NCBI GenBank assembly: GCA_031269465.1
Contig: JAISZB010000171.1
Coordinates: 1 to 35,306 of the forward strand
Origin: Clostridiales bacterium
GTDB lineage: Bacteria > Bacillota > Clostridia > Lachnospirales > WQUN01
Direction: 5' to 3'
Length of the DNA: 35,306 nucleotides
Shown one piece after another: positions 21,696 through 30,050 of the stretch. Every line of letters starts with the position of its first letter. The stretch's first letter is position 1. Position numbers and translations under genes: made by a program. Under the pieces are notes generated by a model that saw nothing but the letters and a program-made list of their open reading frames with translations, was not told where the DNA came from and searched no databases.

Positions 21696-24359
21696 TTATT
21701 CCACCAGCCCGTATTTCGTCTTTATCCTGTCGAGTTTTTCCAGCATAGGCCTGGCGGCGATAATGAGAAACAGCATTGTGGCGGCCGCGTGCACGAGGTT
21801 GAACGGCGCTCCCTGCAGGAGAGCCGCTAGAAGCATGGCTCCATTGACGTTCGACTGATTCAGCAGTATAGAGGAGCAGTCCATTATCGGCCCGTATACG
21901 GCAAGCGCGGAAAAGATTCCAAAGACGGACAGAGATATCGGAGCGCGGCTGATTAGTCCCTTTCTGAAGAAAATGCCAGCCAAAAAACCGATTATTCCAA
22001 ACGCGAACATCTGCCAGGGCGTCCAGGGACCTTGCCTGAAAAGCATATTGCTAAGAAAGCTGGAAGTGGCGCCAACAAGAAAACCTGTCTCGCCGCCGAA
22101 AGCCACGCCGGATATTATTACCATGGCCATAACGGGCTTAAACTGCGGGAGCATGAAAAACGCGGCGCGTCCCGCCACCGAGATTGCGCAAAGGACGGAA
22201 ATTATCACAAGCTCGCGCGCTTGGGGCTTCCTGCTTTCAAAGACTAAGGCGAAAGGCAGCATGGTTTCCATAATGATGATCAGCGAGGTGAAGTAGTACT
22301 TCCTGTCGCCGAAGAAATATATGCCGGCATAGATGGTAAACGGAACTGCCAGCAGTATCATCGCTGAAGAGGCAATCGTGCGTTTGGAAAGCCTTTGCCT
22401 TCGCCCTGCAGCACGGGGCGCGGGCTTTTTCTGATCGCTCATCGAATAAAGCGAAAGCGTCAAGCCGACGACGCCAGCGGCAAGAGCGAGCATTATCCGC
22501 ACATACAGAGTCCCGCCTTCAGAAGCCGCTAATTGAGCCTCATTTCCTCCAGACAGGAACGACTTCAACCCTTCAGCATTACGGGCGGCAATAATACCGG
22601 CGGCAAGCAGGAGCATCGTAAACGCGGAGGCTGCCGCTATCCTGGCTGGATTGACGCGTTTTGAGCTTGAAGGATCTTCTCTGGATTTCTCCGAGGCGAT
22701 TTCATACTGAGTTCCAAAATCAATCGATTCCGGTTCATCAGGCAGCCTTATGCCGAGAGACTCGATAATGTCGCTAGCTATTATCGCTTCCGGCAGGACG
22801 GCCCGCGCCATGCGGTTCGCTGAAGTGGTGTAAAAGCTGTTGCCAGAGAAGAAAGCCCGGGGAGCGTTTTCCGCTGCTATGGCCCCGTCAAAAAAGAGCG
22901 CGCAGCGATCAGCGTGCTCCGCGCAAAACTCCACATCATGGCTCACCATCAAAACAGCGGCGCCCGCTTTCGCCAGCCCTTTAAGGATAGTCGCGAATAC
23001 TTGCTTGAACTGCGCATCCAATCCCTTGGTCGGCTCGTCCAGCAACAGTATTTCAGGTTGCAGCAGCAGCACCTTGGCCAGAGCCGCGCGCTGTTGCTCG
23101 CCGCAGGATAGATCGTAGGGATGGAAATCCAGAAAACCCTCCAGCTTGCAGAGCTTCGCCATGGCGATCACGCGGCGAAGCTTTTCATCTTTGGCCATAT
23201 TCCGTTCAGAAAGGATTTCAAGCAGATCCTCTCGGACGGTTTTTTCCACGAAGAGCGATTGAGGATTTTGCGCAAGCGCAAACACTTGATTATTAGCGCT
23301 CACTTTGCCGCGATATGGCTGGCTTAACCCTGCTATAATGGAAAGCGCGGTGGTTTTGCCCGTGCCGTTGCCGCCCAAAATCGCCGTAATCTCCCCGTAA
23401 TTAGCTTTAAGCGAAAGCCCTTTTATCACATCTGGCATGTCTTTTCCGTATCTGAACCACACTTCATCGAGTTGCAAGGCGAGCTTGCTTTCGGTCGCAG
23501 GAGGCGTTTTTGGAGGAATGCTCTTTGGCTCAATCGGCTGGCGTTGCAGCCACGCTGCGCCGTCGCGCACTGTTACGGGGCAATCTTCTCCGCTTCCGGA
23601 CGCCGCCCAAACACGCATGGGCGCGGGCATCGCCAGAAACATGCCGCGCCTTTGCCCTTTAAGCGCAAGCCCGGCTTCGCGGGGGGAGGCATCCGCGATA
23701 ATGCTGCCGCCGTCCATGACGACTGCGCGGGTGGAAAGAGGAAAAGCTTCCTCAAGCCTATGTTCGGTCAGTATTACTGTAACGCCAAGCTCACGGTTGA
23801 TTTTTCCCGAAGTGGCGAGAAATTCGCCGGCAGCTATCGGATCTAGCTGGCTCGTAGGCTCATCCAGTATCAAAACTGAAGGCTGAAGCGCCATTATAGA
23901 CGCTAATGCCAGCAATTGCTTCTGTCCGCCCGAAAGCTCCCTTACATCCGTGTGAAACCACGCCTGGATTCCAAAAAAACTTGCCATCTCAGCTACACGC
24001 AACCGTATTTCCTGCGTGGAAAAACCTAAGCTCTCCAATCCGAACGCGAGTTCATGCCACACCTTATCCGTTACGATTTGGTTTTCGGGCGACTGAAAGA
24101 CAAATCCGATTTTTGAGGCGGCTTCCCTTGCGGAAAGATCTTCAAGCGCTTTGCCTTCAAAGCGGATGGAGCCTTCTTTGATGCCGTGCGGGGCGGCTGA
24201 CGGCTTCAGCTGCCTGAGAAGCGTAGTCTTGCCGCAGCCGGACGGACCGCAAAGCGTTACGAATTCCCCGCGTTCAATAGAGAGGCTTATATTTGCCAAG
24301 GCAGCTTTTTCACGATTAGGGTATGTAAAATTCAAGCATTCAATTTGATACGCTTCCAT
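21696..24359 (-). CDS. ECF transporter: two ATPase domains fused to the S component
   Basis: About 887 residues from ATG 24359, chosen over a longer frame because AGAGGAC lies upstream. ATPase domain 1 has GPSGCGKTT, LSGGQKQLLALAS and VLILDEPTSQLDP. Domain 2 (from about residue 300) has GGNGTGKTT, LSCGEQQRAALAKVLLL and ILLLDEPTKGLD. The C-terminal third is a membrane S component of about 6-9 helices, with AISVAGRAAFFMLPQFKPV, FGGETGFLVGATSSF and QGPWTPWQMFAFGIIGFLAG. The GPWTPWQ motif is seen in S components linked to cobalamin uptake (CbrT-like), from recall. Group II ECF systems usually keep these as separate proteins, so this is a triple fusion. It overlaps the EcfT gene by 28 bp. A repeat abuts its stop codon. 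Confidence 0.9.
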   Translation of the reverse strand: MEAYQIECLNFTYPNREKAALANISLSIERGEFVTLCGPSGCGKTTLLRQLKPSAAPHGIKEGSIRFEGKALEDLSAREAASKIGFVFQSPENQIVTDKVWHELAFGLESLGFSTQEIRLRVAEMASFFGIQAWFHTDVRELSGGQKQLLALASIMALQPSVLILDEPTSQLDPIAAGEFLATSGKINRELGVTVILTEHRLEEAFPLSTRAVVMDGGSIIADASPREAGLALKGQRRGMFLAMPAPMRVWAASGSGEDCPVTVRDGAAWLQRQPIEPKSIPPKTPPATESKLALQLDEVWFRYGKDMPDVIKGLSLKANYGEITAILGGNGTGKTTALSIIAGLSQPYRGKVSANNQVFALAQNPQSLFVEKTVREDLLEILSERNMAKDEKLRRVIAMAKLCKLEGFLDFHPYDLSCGEQQRAALAKVLLLQPEILLLDEPTKGLDAQFKQVFATILKGLAKAGAAVLMVSHDVEFCAEHADRCALFFDGAIAAENAPRAFFSGNSFYTTSANRMARAVLPEAIIASDIIESLGIRLPDEPESIDFGTQYEIASEKSREDPSSSKRVNPARIAAASAFTMLLLAAGIIAARNAEGLKSFLSGGNEAQLAASEGGTLYVRIMLALAAGVVGLTLSLYSMSDQKKPAPRAAGRRQRLSKRTIASSAMILLAVPFTIYAGIYFFGDRKYYFTSLIIIMETMLPFALVFESRKPQARELVIISVLCAISVAGRAAFFMLPQFKPVMAMVIISGVAFGGETGFLVGATSSFLSNMLFRQGPWTPWQMFAFGIIGFLAGIFFRKGLISRAPISLSVFGIFSALAVYGPIMDCSSILLNQSNVNGAMLLAALLQGAPFNLVHAAATMLFLIIAARPMLEKLDRIKTKYGLVE

Positions 24360-25225
24360 ACAATGTCCTCTTTTATGTTCACTAGTATTGGAAATGAGCA
24401 TAGCCCGATGTAAGCGGCAAACGCAATGATGGCATTGATGCCGGTCCATTCGCCCTTGACTGTCGGGAAATAGCGGAAGCGGGATGCGCCAATAGCCGAG
24501 CCTGCGATTGCAATGCTTGCGAAGGCAAGGATAAGCGCGAGCGCCCATGCATCACGCCTTTGAAAACGGTAGACGGAGAAGGCGGTGCGACCGGGAAGCC
24601 CGTATCCTCGGCATTTCATGCTGTCTGCAGTTTCAATCGCGTTTTCTAGAGCCCATGTCGTCATAATGGAAAGAATTTTGACGCCGCGCATCATTTTTCT
24701 AAGAAAATTTTCATTAGAACCATTGCGCCCTACGCATTTTTGCGCATAGGATATAACTTTTATCTGTTGCGTGAATAGCGGGGCGAAACGAAGCGCCATG
24801 GCCAGGACAAGAGAAAGCGACGGGATGATGCGCCCGAAGAGATACACGAATTTATCGCTGGTCATGACGGCATTGAAGCATGAAAACCAAGAGATTGAGG
24901 CGACTAGCATTGCGGATGCCGCCAGGCCGTAGAGAATGGATTCCAAGGTCAGGGGATTGCCGCTTGGAAGGTAGGCGAGGATGGTTGCGCCTTGATGGTT
25001 GAACGCGGGGTTTAGCAAGGCGGAGAAGGCAAATGTCGGCAGCATGTACAGCATGTTGAACCGAACGGCACGTTTTCCTTTAATGCGCACGGAATATATA
25101 AAGGCGCACAGCAATGAAATCCCGAGGCAAATCGGATGCGTCAAGAATACTGTGAAGCCGATGGAAAAGGTAAAATACAGCAGGCTGACAGCGGGATGGA
25201 AGGAGCTGAACGCATCTTCATTCAT
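24332..25225 (-). CDS. ecfT: ECF transporter transmembrane component EcfT
   Basis: About 297 residues from ATG 25225 (GGGGG 8 bp upstream; the start overlaps the stop of the DUF4430 gene). It has five or more hydrophobic helices and the conserved cytoplasmic coupling motifs: AQKCVGRNGS and ETADSMKCRGYGLPGR, the latter the Arg-Gly motif that contacts the ATPases. Similar to CbiQ/EcfT. It should link the ATPase-S fusion encoded next into one energy-coupling module. Genes are tightly overlapped: DUF4430 protein, EcfT, ATPase-ATPase-S, all co-translated. Confidence 0.92.
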   Translation of the reverse strand: MNEDAFSSFHPAVSLLYFTFSIGFTVFLTHPICLGISLLCAFIYSVRIKGKRAVRFNMLYMLPTFAFSALLNPAFNHQGATILAYLPSGNPLTLESILYGLAASAMLVASISWFSCFNAVMTSDKFVYLFGRIIPSLSLVLAMALRFAPLFTQQIKVISYAQKCVGRNGSNENFLRKMMRGVKILSIMTTWALENAIETADSMKCRGYGLPGRTAFSVYRFQRRDAWALALILAFASIAIAGSAIGASRFRYFPTVKGEWTGINAIIAFAAYIGLCSFPILVNIKEDIVWKRIKLNA

Positions 25226-25922
25226 CTTTCTGACCCCCTGAGAATTCATCGGCGCCAACATCCCGTCCAAGGTCGCAGGTATAAATCCACTCTATGGCAT
25301 CCCCGGGCTGCAGCAGATGCCTGGAGCAGCCGTAATTCGGGAACCGGCCGTTGACCTTGTACATCCATCCGGAAAGCTCGCCAGCGTCATATTCATAGAT
25401 GTTGTTGATTCCTTCGATATATGCGGAGTTGTAAATAGGAGTATTCATAAACTCCAGATGAATTCTAGCCCGCTTCATCTCCCTTTGCAGGACGTTGAAA
25501 ACGCTCTCGCCGACATAGGCCTCAACTGTCGACGCAGGAAAGATTGTGCCGTCCGCCGGCACAAGCTCTTTTTTATCATCGTCCAAGAGATTCATGTTGC
25601 CTAAAATAGCGTCGCAGCGCACAGATAGGGAAACGGAAAACTCGCTCCCGCTATATGCCGCATTCTGATCCGCAGGCATAAGGCTGTCAGAGGGGGCCGG
25701 GCCGGTAAAATGCGCGTCCTTGCCGGCTTCCGGATCAATAGGCGAAGCCTCTGCTATTTGCGGCTTTTCCGATGAAGGCGCCTGCGCGACTGCGTCGACG
25801 GAGGCCGGCGCTTGCGGTTGCGCGGCGTAGCCGCCTTTACTAAAATTCCCGCCATAATAATAAGCGACTGCGAGAACTGAGGCAATAATGAATGCAACTA
25901 GCAAGGGTCTATATTTTGCCAT
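25218..25922 (-). CDS. Membrane-anchored DUF4430 (transcobalamin-like C-terminal) protein
   Basis: About 234 residues from ATG 25922; GGAGG lies just upstream, and an in-frame ATG at 25934 would overlap that site. An N-terminal membrane anchor (LLVAFIIASVLAVAYYYGG) is followed by a Pro/Ala-rich linker and one DUF4430 domain: VEAYVGESVFNVLQREM, GELSGWMYKVNGRFPNYG and LQPGDAIEWIYTCDLGRDVG. In the 15952 protein the same domain follows a toroid; here it stands alone. As the first gene of the ECF operon it is well placed to pass a captured ligand to the transporter, like a substrate-binding lipoprotein. Ligand inferred as corrinoid from context; DUF4430 proteins may bind other ligands. Confidence 0.88.
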   Translation of the reverse strand: MAKYRPLLVAFIIASVLAVAYYYGGNFSKGGYAAQPQAPASVDAVAQAPSSEKPQIAEASPIDPEAGKDAHFTGPAPSDSLMPADQNAAYSGSEFSVSLSVRCDAILGNMNLLDDDKKELVPADGTIFPASTVEAYVGESVFNVLQREMKRARIHLEFMNTPIYNSAYIEGINNIYEYDAGELSGWMYKVNGRFPNYGCSRHLLQPGDAIEWIYTCDLGRDVGADEFSGGQKDE

Positions 25923-26009
25923 GATAACCTCCATTCAAGGTGCAAGCATTTGCGAGTCTACACTGGTGGAAAGCGCTGCCTCTAATTAAAGAGGCGTCAT
26001 ATTTCTTTC

Positions 26010-26146
26010 TATACTGCTTTGCATTGAATGGTTCCGATTTTGATGTCTGATTATACAATTAGTAAGAAATGTGGATATAGTCATTTCGCACCCTTCAATG
26101 GACTCTCAGGCATCAAAATCGGTATATTTGACTGCAAAGCGGTATA
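26010..26146. repeat. Palindromic repeat, subfamily II, opposite orientation to the 1748 copy
   Basis: Left TATACTGCTTTGCATTGAAT, inner CGATTTTGATGTCTGATTAT, core AAATGTGGATATAGTCATTT, right GGCATCAAAATCGGTATA and ACTGCAAAGCGGTATA. Its reverse complement matches the 1748-1882 copy over most of its length. Confidence 0.87.
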
Positions 26147-26440
26147 TCGCGCCTGCGCATCGAAGTTGCGCAAACATCCCCTTGGCGCGCAAGAGGGCAG
26201 CCTGAATATGCTTTGCTTCTTTGATGAACTGTTGTTTGAAGCTCTGGCGGTCTTTTTTCGGGAATCCCAGAAACAAGGCTTTACTCGCTCGAAACGCCAT
26301 TGGATTTTCTCACTAATGATATTTTACCTAAAAAAAGAAAATGCGCAATAGGCATAGAAATAAACAGCCCTTCTCCCTGCTTTAAGGATAGCGAGCGCAG
26401 AGGAGGCGACGACTGGCAATGTGAGCGGCATTGTCCTGAC

Positions 26441-26543
26441 TATACCGCTTTTCATCAAATGTTCCTTTTTTGGAGCTTGATTATCCATAGAAGCCTGTAT
26501 AATCAAGCTCCAAAAAAGGTAATTTTATATGAAAAGCAGTATA
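26441..26543. repeat. Palindromic repeat with deleted core, near-perfect long hairpin
   Basis: Left TATACCGCTTTTCATCAAAT and TTTTTTGGAGCTTGATTAT; right TATAATCAAGCTCCAAAAAA and ATATGAAAAGCAGTATA. Arms of about 45 bp are complementary apart from a few positions, with a 10-bp middle. It shares both ends with the 30180-30309 copy but lacks that copy's core. Confidence 0.9.
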
Positions 26544-26585
26544 TCTGATTCAAAGCCATGGCAAGCATTATGCTTAGCTTTTCTG

Positions 26586-26715
26586 CTATATGATTTTCAT
26601 ATGAAATTTACTGTTTTAGCTAATTATACAGAGAGTGCGATTGATATCGGCATTTAGAACCGCTCTATGGATAGTCAAGCTTCAAAGCAGCCGCATTTGG
26701 CTGGAAATCGGTGTA
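26586..26715. repeat. Diverged palindromic repeat
   Basis: Left TATATGATTTTCATATGAAA, core GAGTGCGATTGATATCGGC, right arm GGATAGTCAAGCTTC and terminus TGGAAATCGGTGTAT. About 130 bp. Confidence 0.7.
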
Positions 26716-26880
26716 TTTTATAAAAAAGACACTAAGAGCCTTGTTTCATTCCAATCTTTAAACTCTTTTTGCCAGGCTTGCTTGGGATTTTGAACTGCTT
26801 CAAGCTTTATAACGAAATCTGATGCAGGAAATATTGGGTCTTTAAACTCGAGCGGGACTGCCCTGCTTTCGCGTGCTAAT

Positions 26881-27085
26881 GGCTCTCAAATGCAACGATT
26901 TTGGAGCATAATTATCCTTTGAGGCTGCATATGCAGCTGTCGGTTTTGGAGCTTAACCGCACAGCGAGTGAGAAATGCCGAACAGGCAGTTCGCACCTTG
27001 AAAGCGCTGAATTTACGCATATAAAATAAGCGCCAATGAACGGCTCAGCCTCGGAAAAAGGCGCATTTTACTGCAAATAGGTAAA
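26881..27085. repeat. Composite of two overlapping palindromic repeats
   Basis: Two left-arm segments occur in series: ATTTTGGAGCATAATTATCC, and GTTTTGGAGCTTAACCGCAC with the core GAGAAATGCCGAACAGGC. A right end TACTGCAAATAGGTA follows near 27069. It looks like one copy inserted within or next to another. Confidence 0.6.
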
Positions 27086-27193
27086 ACGCATAATTTGGCT
27101 TTGCATGCTTTGAGATGCTGAATGCCTGGAAACTTCTGCGGCTAGACGCAGGGACTAGGCGGAAAGTTATAGAATGCGCTTCCTTTAGCGCGT

Positions 27194-27233
27194 AAAAAGG
27201 ATGCATCCCAATACACTTGAGGCGCATCCTTTT
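27194..27233 (-). terminator. Terminator of the P-type ATPase gene
   Basis: Minus strand: AAAAGGATGC pairs perfectly with GCATCCTTTT, and a T5 run follows the right arm. It lies 30 bp beyond the stop codon. Confidence 0.85.
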
Positions 27234-27262
27234 CTCATAAATGAACTTCGAGTTTGAAATGT

Positions 27263-29857
27263 TCAGCTCTTTTTGGCGGCTAGCCTGGCAAAAGCTTTCT
27301 CTAGCTCCACAATCGGGATGATTGCGGCCGCCAGTCCAAGCGCCTGAAGGAACATGCCAATCGGGAGCGCAGTCAGCTTAAAGACAGCGTTGATGCCGGG
27401 GATGTATACTGCGCCTAGAGTTAAAGCGCAAGTAAGGGCGATTGCTCCGACCAGGTAGATGTTTACGCCTCGAGAAGAAAAAATGGATTTCGTCCTTGAG
27501 CGAAGATTGACGGAATGAATTATTTCGCACAGGGACAAGGTAAGAAAGGCCATAGTCATTCCGGCTATTTCGGATTTTGCGTTTCCAAGCAGAAATGACG
27601 CCAGAGTCAAGGCGGCGATGGCAATGCCCTGGTATAGGATGTCAAAACCCATACGCCCTGTGAATATTCCTTCCTTTGAGCTTCTGGGCGGCTTCTTCAT
27701 GATGTCGGCCTCAGCGTCCTCCATTCCCAAAGCCATGGCGGGAAATGTGTCTGTTACCAGGTTTATCCAGAGTATATGAATCGGAGCGAATATCGTAAAG
27801 CCGAAAAGCGTGGCCGTGAAGATGGAGACGACTTCGCTTAGATTAGAAGCCAGCAGAAACTGCACGGCTTTAAGGATGTTCTCGTAAATCCTTCTGCCTT
27901 CCTCCACAGCGTAGACTATGGTCGCGAAGTTGTCGTCAGCCAGCACCATGTCGGCGGTGTTCTTTGTGACGTCGGTGCCGGTTATGCCCATGCCCACTCC
28001 TATGTCCGCGGATTTGAGCGCTGGGGCGTCGTTTACTCCATCTCCAGTCATGGCTGTAATCTTCTCTTTTTTCTTCCACGCCTCGACTATCCGAACTTTG
28101 TGCTCTGGCTGAACCCTCGCATAAACGGAGATGTTTTCGATTTCATCATCGAATTCAGGATCGCTCATCCGCGCAAGTTCAGCGCCAGTAACGGCTTTTC
28201 GGCCTTCACTGAGAATTCCCAGCTCATTTGCTATGGCCGCGGCGGTATTTTTATGATCGCCAGTTATCATCACTACCCTGAGCCCCGCATCGCGGCACTC
28301 TTCCACAGCCGCTTTTACTTCGGGGCGGACAGGATCTATCATTCCTGAAAGGCCGGTGAAAGTCAGGTTGGATTCCAGAGCTTCAGGCGAAAAGACAGGC
28401 GGCAGCGCGTCGTAGTCCTTTTGAGCTGCGGCCAGGACGCGAAGGGCGTTGTCGGCCATGCGCCTGTTTTCTTCGAGAACCTGGGCTTTAAGCTCATCAG
28501 TCAAGGGAGTTGCCAAGTCGCCGTTTAGGATGAAGGAGCAGCAGTTCAGCACCTCATCTGGGGCGCCTTTGGTATACTGCCTGAAAGCGCCGTCTCTGGA
28601 ATGGACTGTAGACATCATTTTGCGAATGGAGTCGAAAGGGGCTTCGCCGACTCTGGGAAAGGATTTCTCCATATCCTCCTTGGATTTGCTCAAGGTTTTT
28701 TTGGCGAATTGAAGAAGCCCTATTTCTGTCGGTTCGCCCACAAAGCCTCCAGAGCGGTTTTCAGAAGCGTCATTGCATAGAATCATCGCCTCTGCCAGCA
28801 TGCCGGAGTTTCCGAAGTAATCGGCTACGGTCATTTTGTTCTGGGTTAAAGTACCTGTTTTGTCTGAGCATATGACCTGGGTGCAACCCAATGTTTCAAC
28901 GGCTGTCAGCCTTCGTATTATGGAATTGCGCTTGGACATCTTCGTGACGCCAATTGAGAGAAGCACTGTCACAACAACGACGAGCCCTTCCGGCACAGCC
29001 GCTACGGCAAGGCTTACCGCAGTAAGAAGAACTCTGAATATATGCTCGGCGCCAAAGTCCCCGCTTCTTAGAAGGGTGAATATGAAGATGAAAACGCAAA
29101 TGCCCAGAACCACTATGCTTAGAATCTTGCTGAGGGAAGCCAGCCTGTTTTGGAGGGGAGTTTTCTCTTCTTTGGTGCGGGAAAGCATGTCGGCTATCTT
29201 TCCCATTTCAGTCGCCATGCCGGTTGCCACGGCAACTCCGGCGCCTCGCCCATAAACCGCGTTTGTGCCCATGTACGCCATATTGAAGCGCTCTCCGAGC
29301 GCAACGTCATCAGAGCCCGCCTCAAGGGCGCCTGTGGTCTTTTCAACCGCCACCGATTCTCCAGTCAAGGCGGCTTCCTCCACCTTGAGGCTGGCGCATT
29401 CGATGAGTCGCATGTCCGCGGGGACGGAATCTCCAGCTTCAAGAAGAATGATATCTCCGACTACTATGTCTTCCGTCTTTATCTGCAAGACTTCACCGCC
29501 CCGGCGAACCTTGGCTGTCGGCGCGGACATGCGGGACAAGGCTTCAATGGCCTTTTCGGCCTTGTTTTCCTGCACCACGCCGAGTACGGCGTTAAGAGCA
29601 ACTACCGCAAAGATTATTACCATGTCGGGAATTTCTCCGAAAGCCCCGGATACGACTGCCGCAGCTATCAAAACTCCGATCATGGGATCCTTCATTTGCT
29701 CGAAGAGCTTTACAGCCAGCGGTTTGGCCTTTCCCTCATCCAGCTTGTTCTTTCCGTTTTGCTCCAGGCGCGCCTTGGCGGCGGCTGGCGTTAAGCCGCT
29801 TTCGTCAATGCCTGCCGAGGCAAGCACTGCTTCCCGAGATTCAAGATAATGCTTCAC
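27263..29857 (-). CDS. P-type cation ATPase, probable Mn2+ (or Ca2+) exporter
   Basis: About 864 residues. It has the full P2-type architecture: N-terminal cation-ATPase domain, ALTGES actuator loop, VAAVPEGL in the fourth membrane helix (ion site), SDKTGTLT with the phosphorylated Asp, KGAPDEV nucleotide site, MITGDHKNT, TGDGVNDAPAL hinge and a C-terminal membrane bundle. This would normally be called a Ca2+-transporting ATPase. A yybP-ykoY riboswitch lies directly upstream, and that class senses Mn2+, so Mn2+ efflux is more likely. Start: GTG 29857 has GGGGGA 5 bp upstream; the in-frame ATG 29869, 12 bp earlier, overlaps that site and has no ribosome binding site of its own. It is a single-gene unit with its own promoter and terminator. 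Confidence 0.9.
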   Translation of the reverse strand: MKHYLESREAVLASAGIDESGLTPAAAKARLEQNGKNKLDEGKAKPLAVKLFEQMKDPMIGVLIAAAVVSGAFGEIPDMVIIFAVVALNAVLGVVQENKAEKAIEALSRMSAPTAKVRRGGEVLQIKTEDIVVGDIILLEAGDSVPADMRLIECASLKVEEAALTGESVAVEKTTGALEAGSDDVALGERFNMAYMGTNAVYGRGAGVAVATGMATEMGKIADMLSRTKEEKTPLQNRLASLSKILSIVVLGICVFIFIFTLLRSGDFGAEHIFRVLLTAVSLAVAAVPEGLVVVVTVLLSIGVTKMSKRNSIIRRLTAVETLGCTQVICSDKTGTLTQNKMTVADYFGNSGMLAEAMILCNDASENRSGGFVGEPTEIGLLQFAKKTLSKSKEDMEKSFPRVGEAPFDSIRKMMSTVHSRDGAFRQYTKGAPDEVLNCCSFILNGDLATPLTDELKAQVLEENRRMADNALRVLAAAQKDYDALPPVFSPEALESNLTFTGLSGMIDPVRPEVKAAVEECRDAGLRVVMITGDHKNTAAAIANELGILSEGRKAVTGAELARMSDPEFDDEIENISVYARVQPEHKVRIVEAWKKKEKITAMTGDGVNDAPALKSADIGVGMGITGTDVTKNTADMVLADDNFATIVYAVEEGRRIYENILKAVQFLLASNLSEVVSIFTATLFGFTIFAPIHILWINLVTDTFPAMALGMEDAEADIMKKPPRSSKEGIFTGRMGFDILYQGIAIAALTLASFLLGNAKSEIAGMTMAFLTLSLCEIIHSVNLRSRTKSIFSSRGVNIYLVGAIALTCALTLGAVYIPGINAVFKLTALPIGMFLQALGLAAAIIPIVELEKAFARLAAKKS

Positions 29858-29896
29858 AATATCCCCCATTTATGCTTGGGACGGCTTTTTTTGCAA

Positions 29897-29935
29897 TAAA
29901 AAAGGCCTGATCCCATTCTTGGAATCAAGGTCTTA
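29897..29935 (-). terminator. Intrinsic terminator of the yybP-ykoY riboswitch
   Basis: Minus strand: GACCTTGATTCC pairs with GGGATCAGGCC, followed by a T6 run. It lies between the aptamer and the ATPase gene, as expected for an expression platform that lets transcription through when metal is bound. Confidence 0.8.
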
Positions 29936-30014
29936 TCATTTCATCTCAAACTGGGACAAATAAATGTCCGTGATGACAGCATGAGAACCATTTCAGGCAG
30001 ATTACTCCCCTTGT
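29905..30014 (-). ncRNA. yybP-ykoY manganese riboswitch
   Basis: Minus strand: AACAAGGGGAGTAATCTGCC near the 5' side, then GCTGTCATCACGGACA, an internal GGACA..TGTCC hairpin, and AAGACCTTGATTCC leading into the terminator. AAGGGGAGTA together with GTCATCACGG are the conserved loops that form the Mn2+ site in this class. Promoter, aptamer, terminator and a cation ATPase follow in the standard order. Confidence 0.85.
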
Positions 30015-30021
30015 TGATGAT

Positions 30022-30050
30022 ATTATATTATAAGCGCTTAAGAATGTCAA
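30022..30050 (-). promoter_or_regulatory. Promoter of the manganese riboswitch/ATPase transcript
   Basis: TTGACA (30050-30045) and TATAAT (30027-30022) on the minus strand, spacer 17 bp. Both boxes are perfect consensus. Confidence 0.88.

Larger units (their letters stand above)
25935..27193. other. Gene-free interval dominated by palindromic repeats
   Basis: Four repeat units occupy 26010-26146, 26441-26543, 26586-26715 and 26881-27085. Between them, 26150-26440 shows no gene: a 64-codon minus-strand frame (26106-26300) has no ribosome binding site and runs into a repeat. The minus-strand leader of the ECF operon (25935-26005) has a GCCTCT/AGAGGC hairpin but no recognisable cobalamin aptamer or promoter. 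Confidence 0.55.

Noticed and set aside
26106..26300. 64-codon minus-strand frame upstream of the ECF operon
   Set aside because: No ribosome binding site, and its 3' part is a palindromic repeat.
26395..26442. B12-box-like AGTCAGGACAATGCC on the minus strand upstream of the ECF operon
   Set aside because: The rest of a cobalamin aptamer is absent and a MITE-like repeat occupies the place where it would be. Too weak to call, though a destroyed riboswitch is possible.
29150..29849. Long plus-strand frames opposite the P-type ATPase
   Set aside because: They mirror conserved ATPase codons and have no features of their own.
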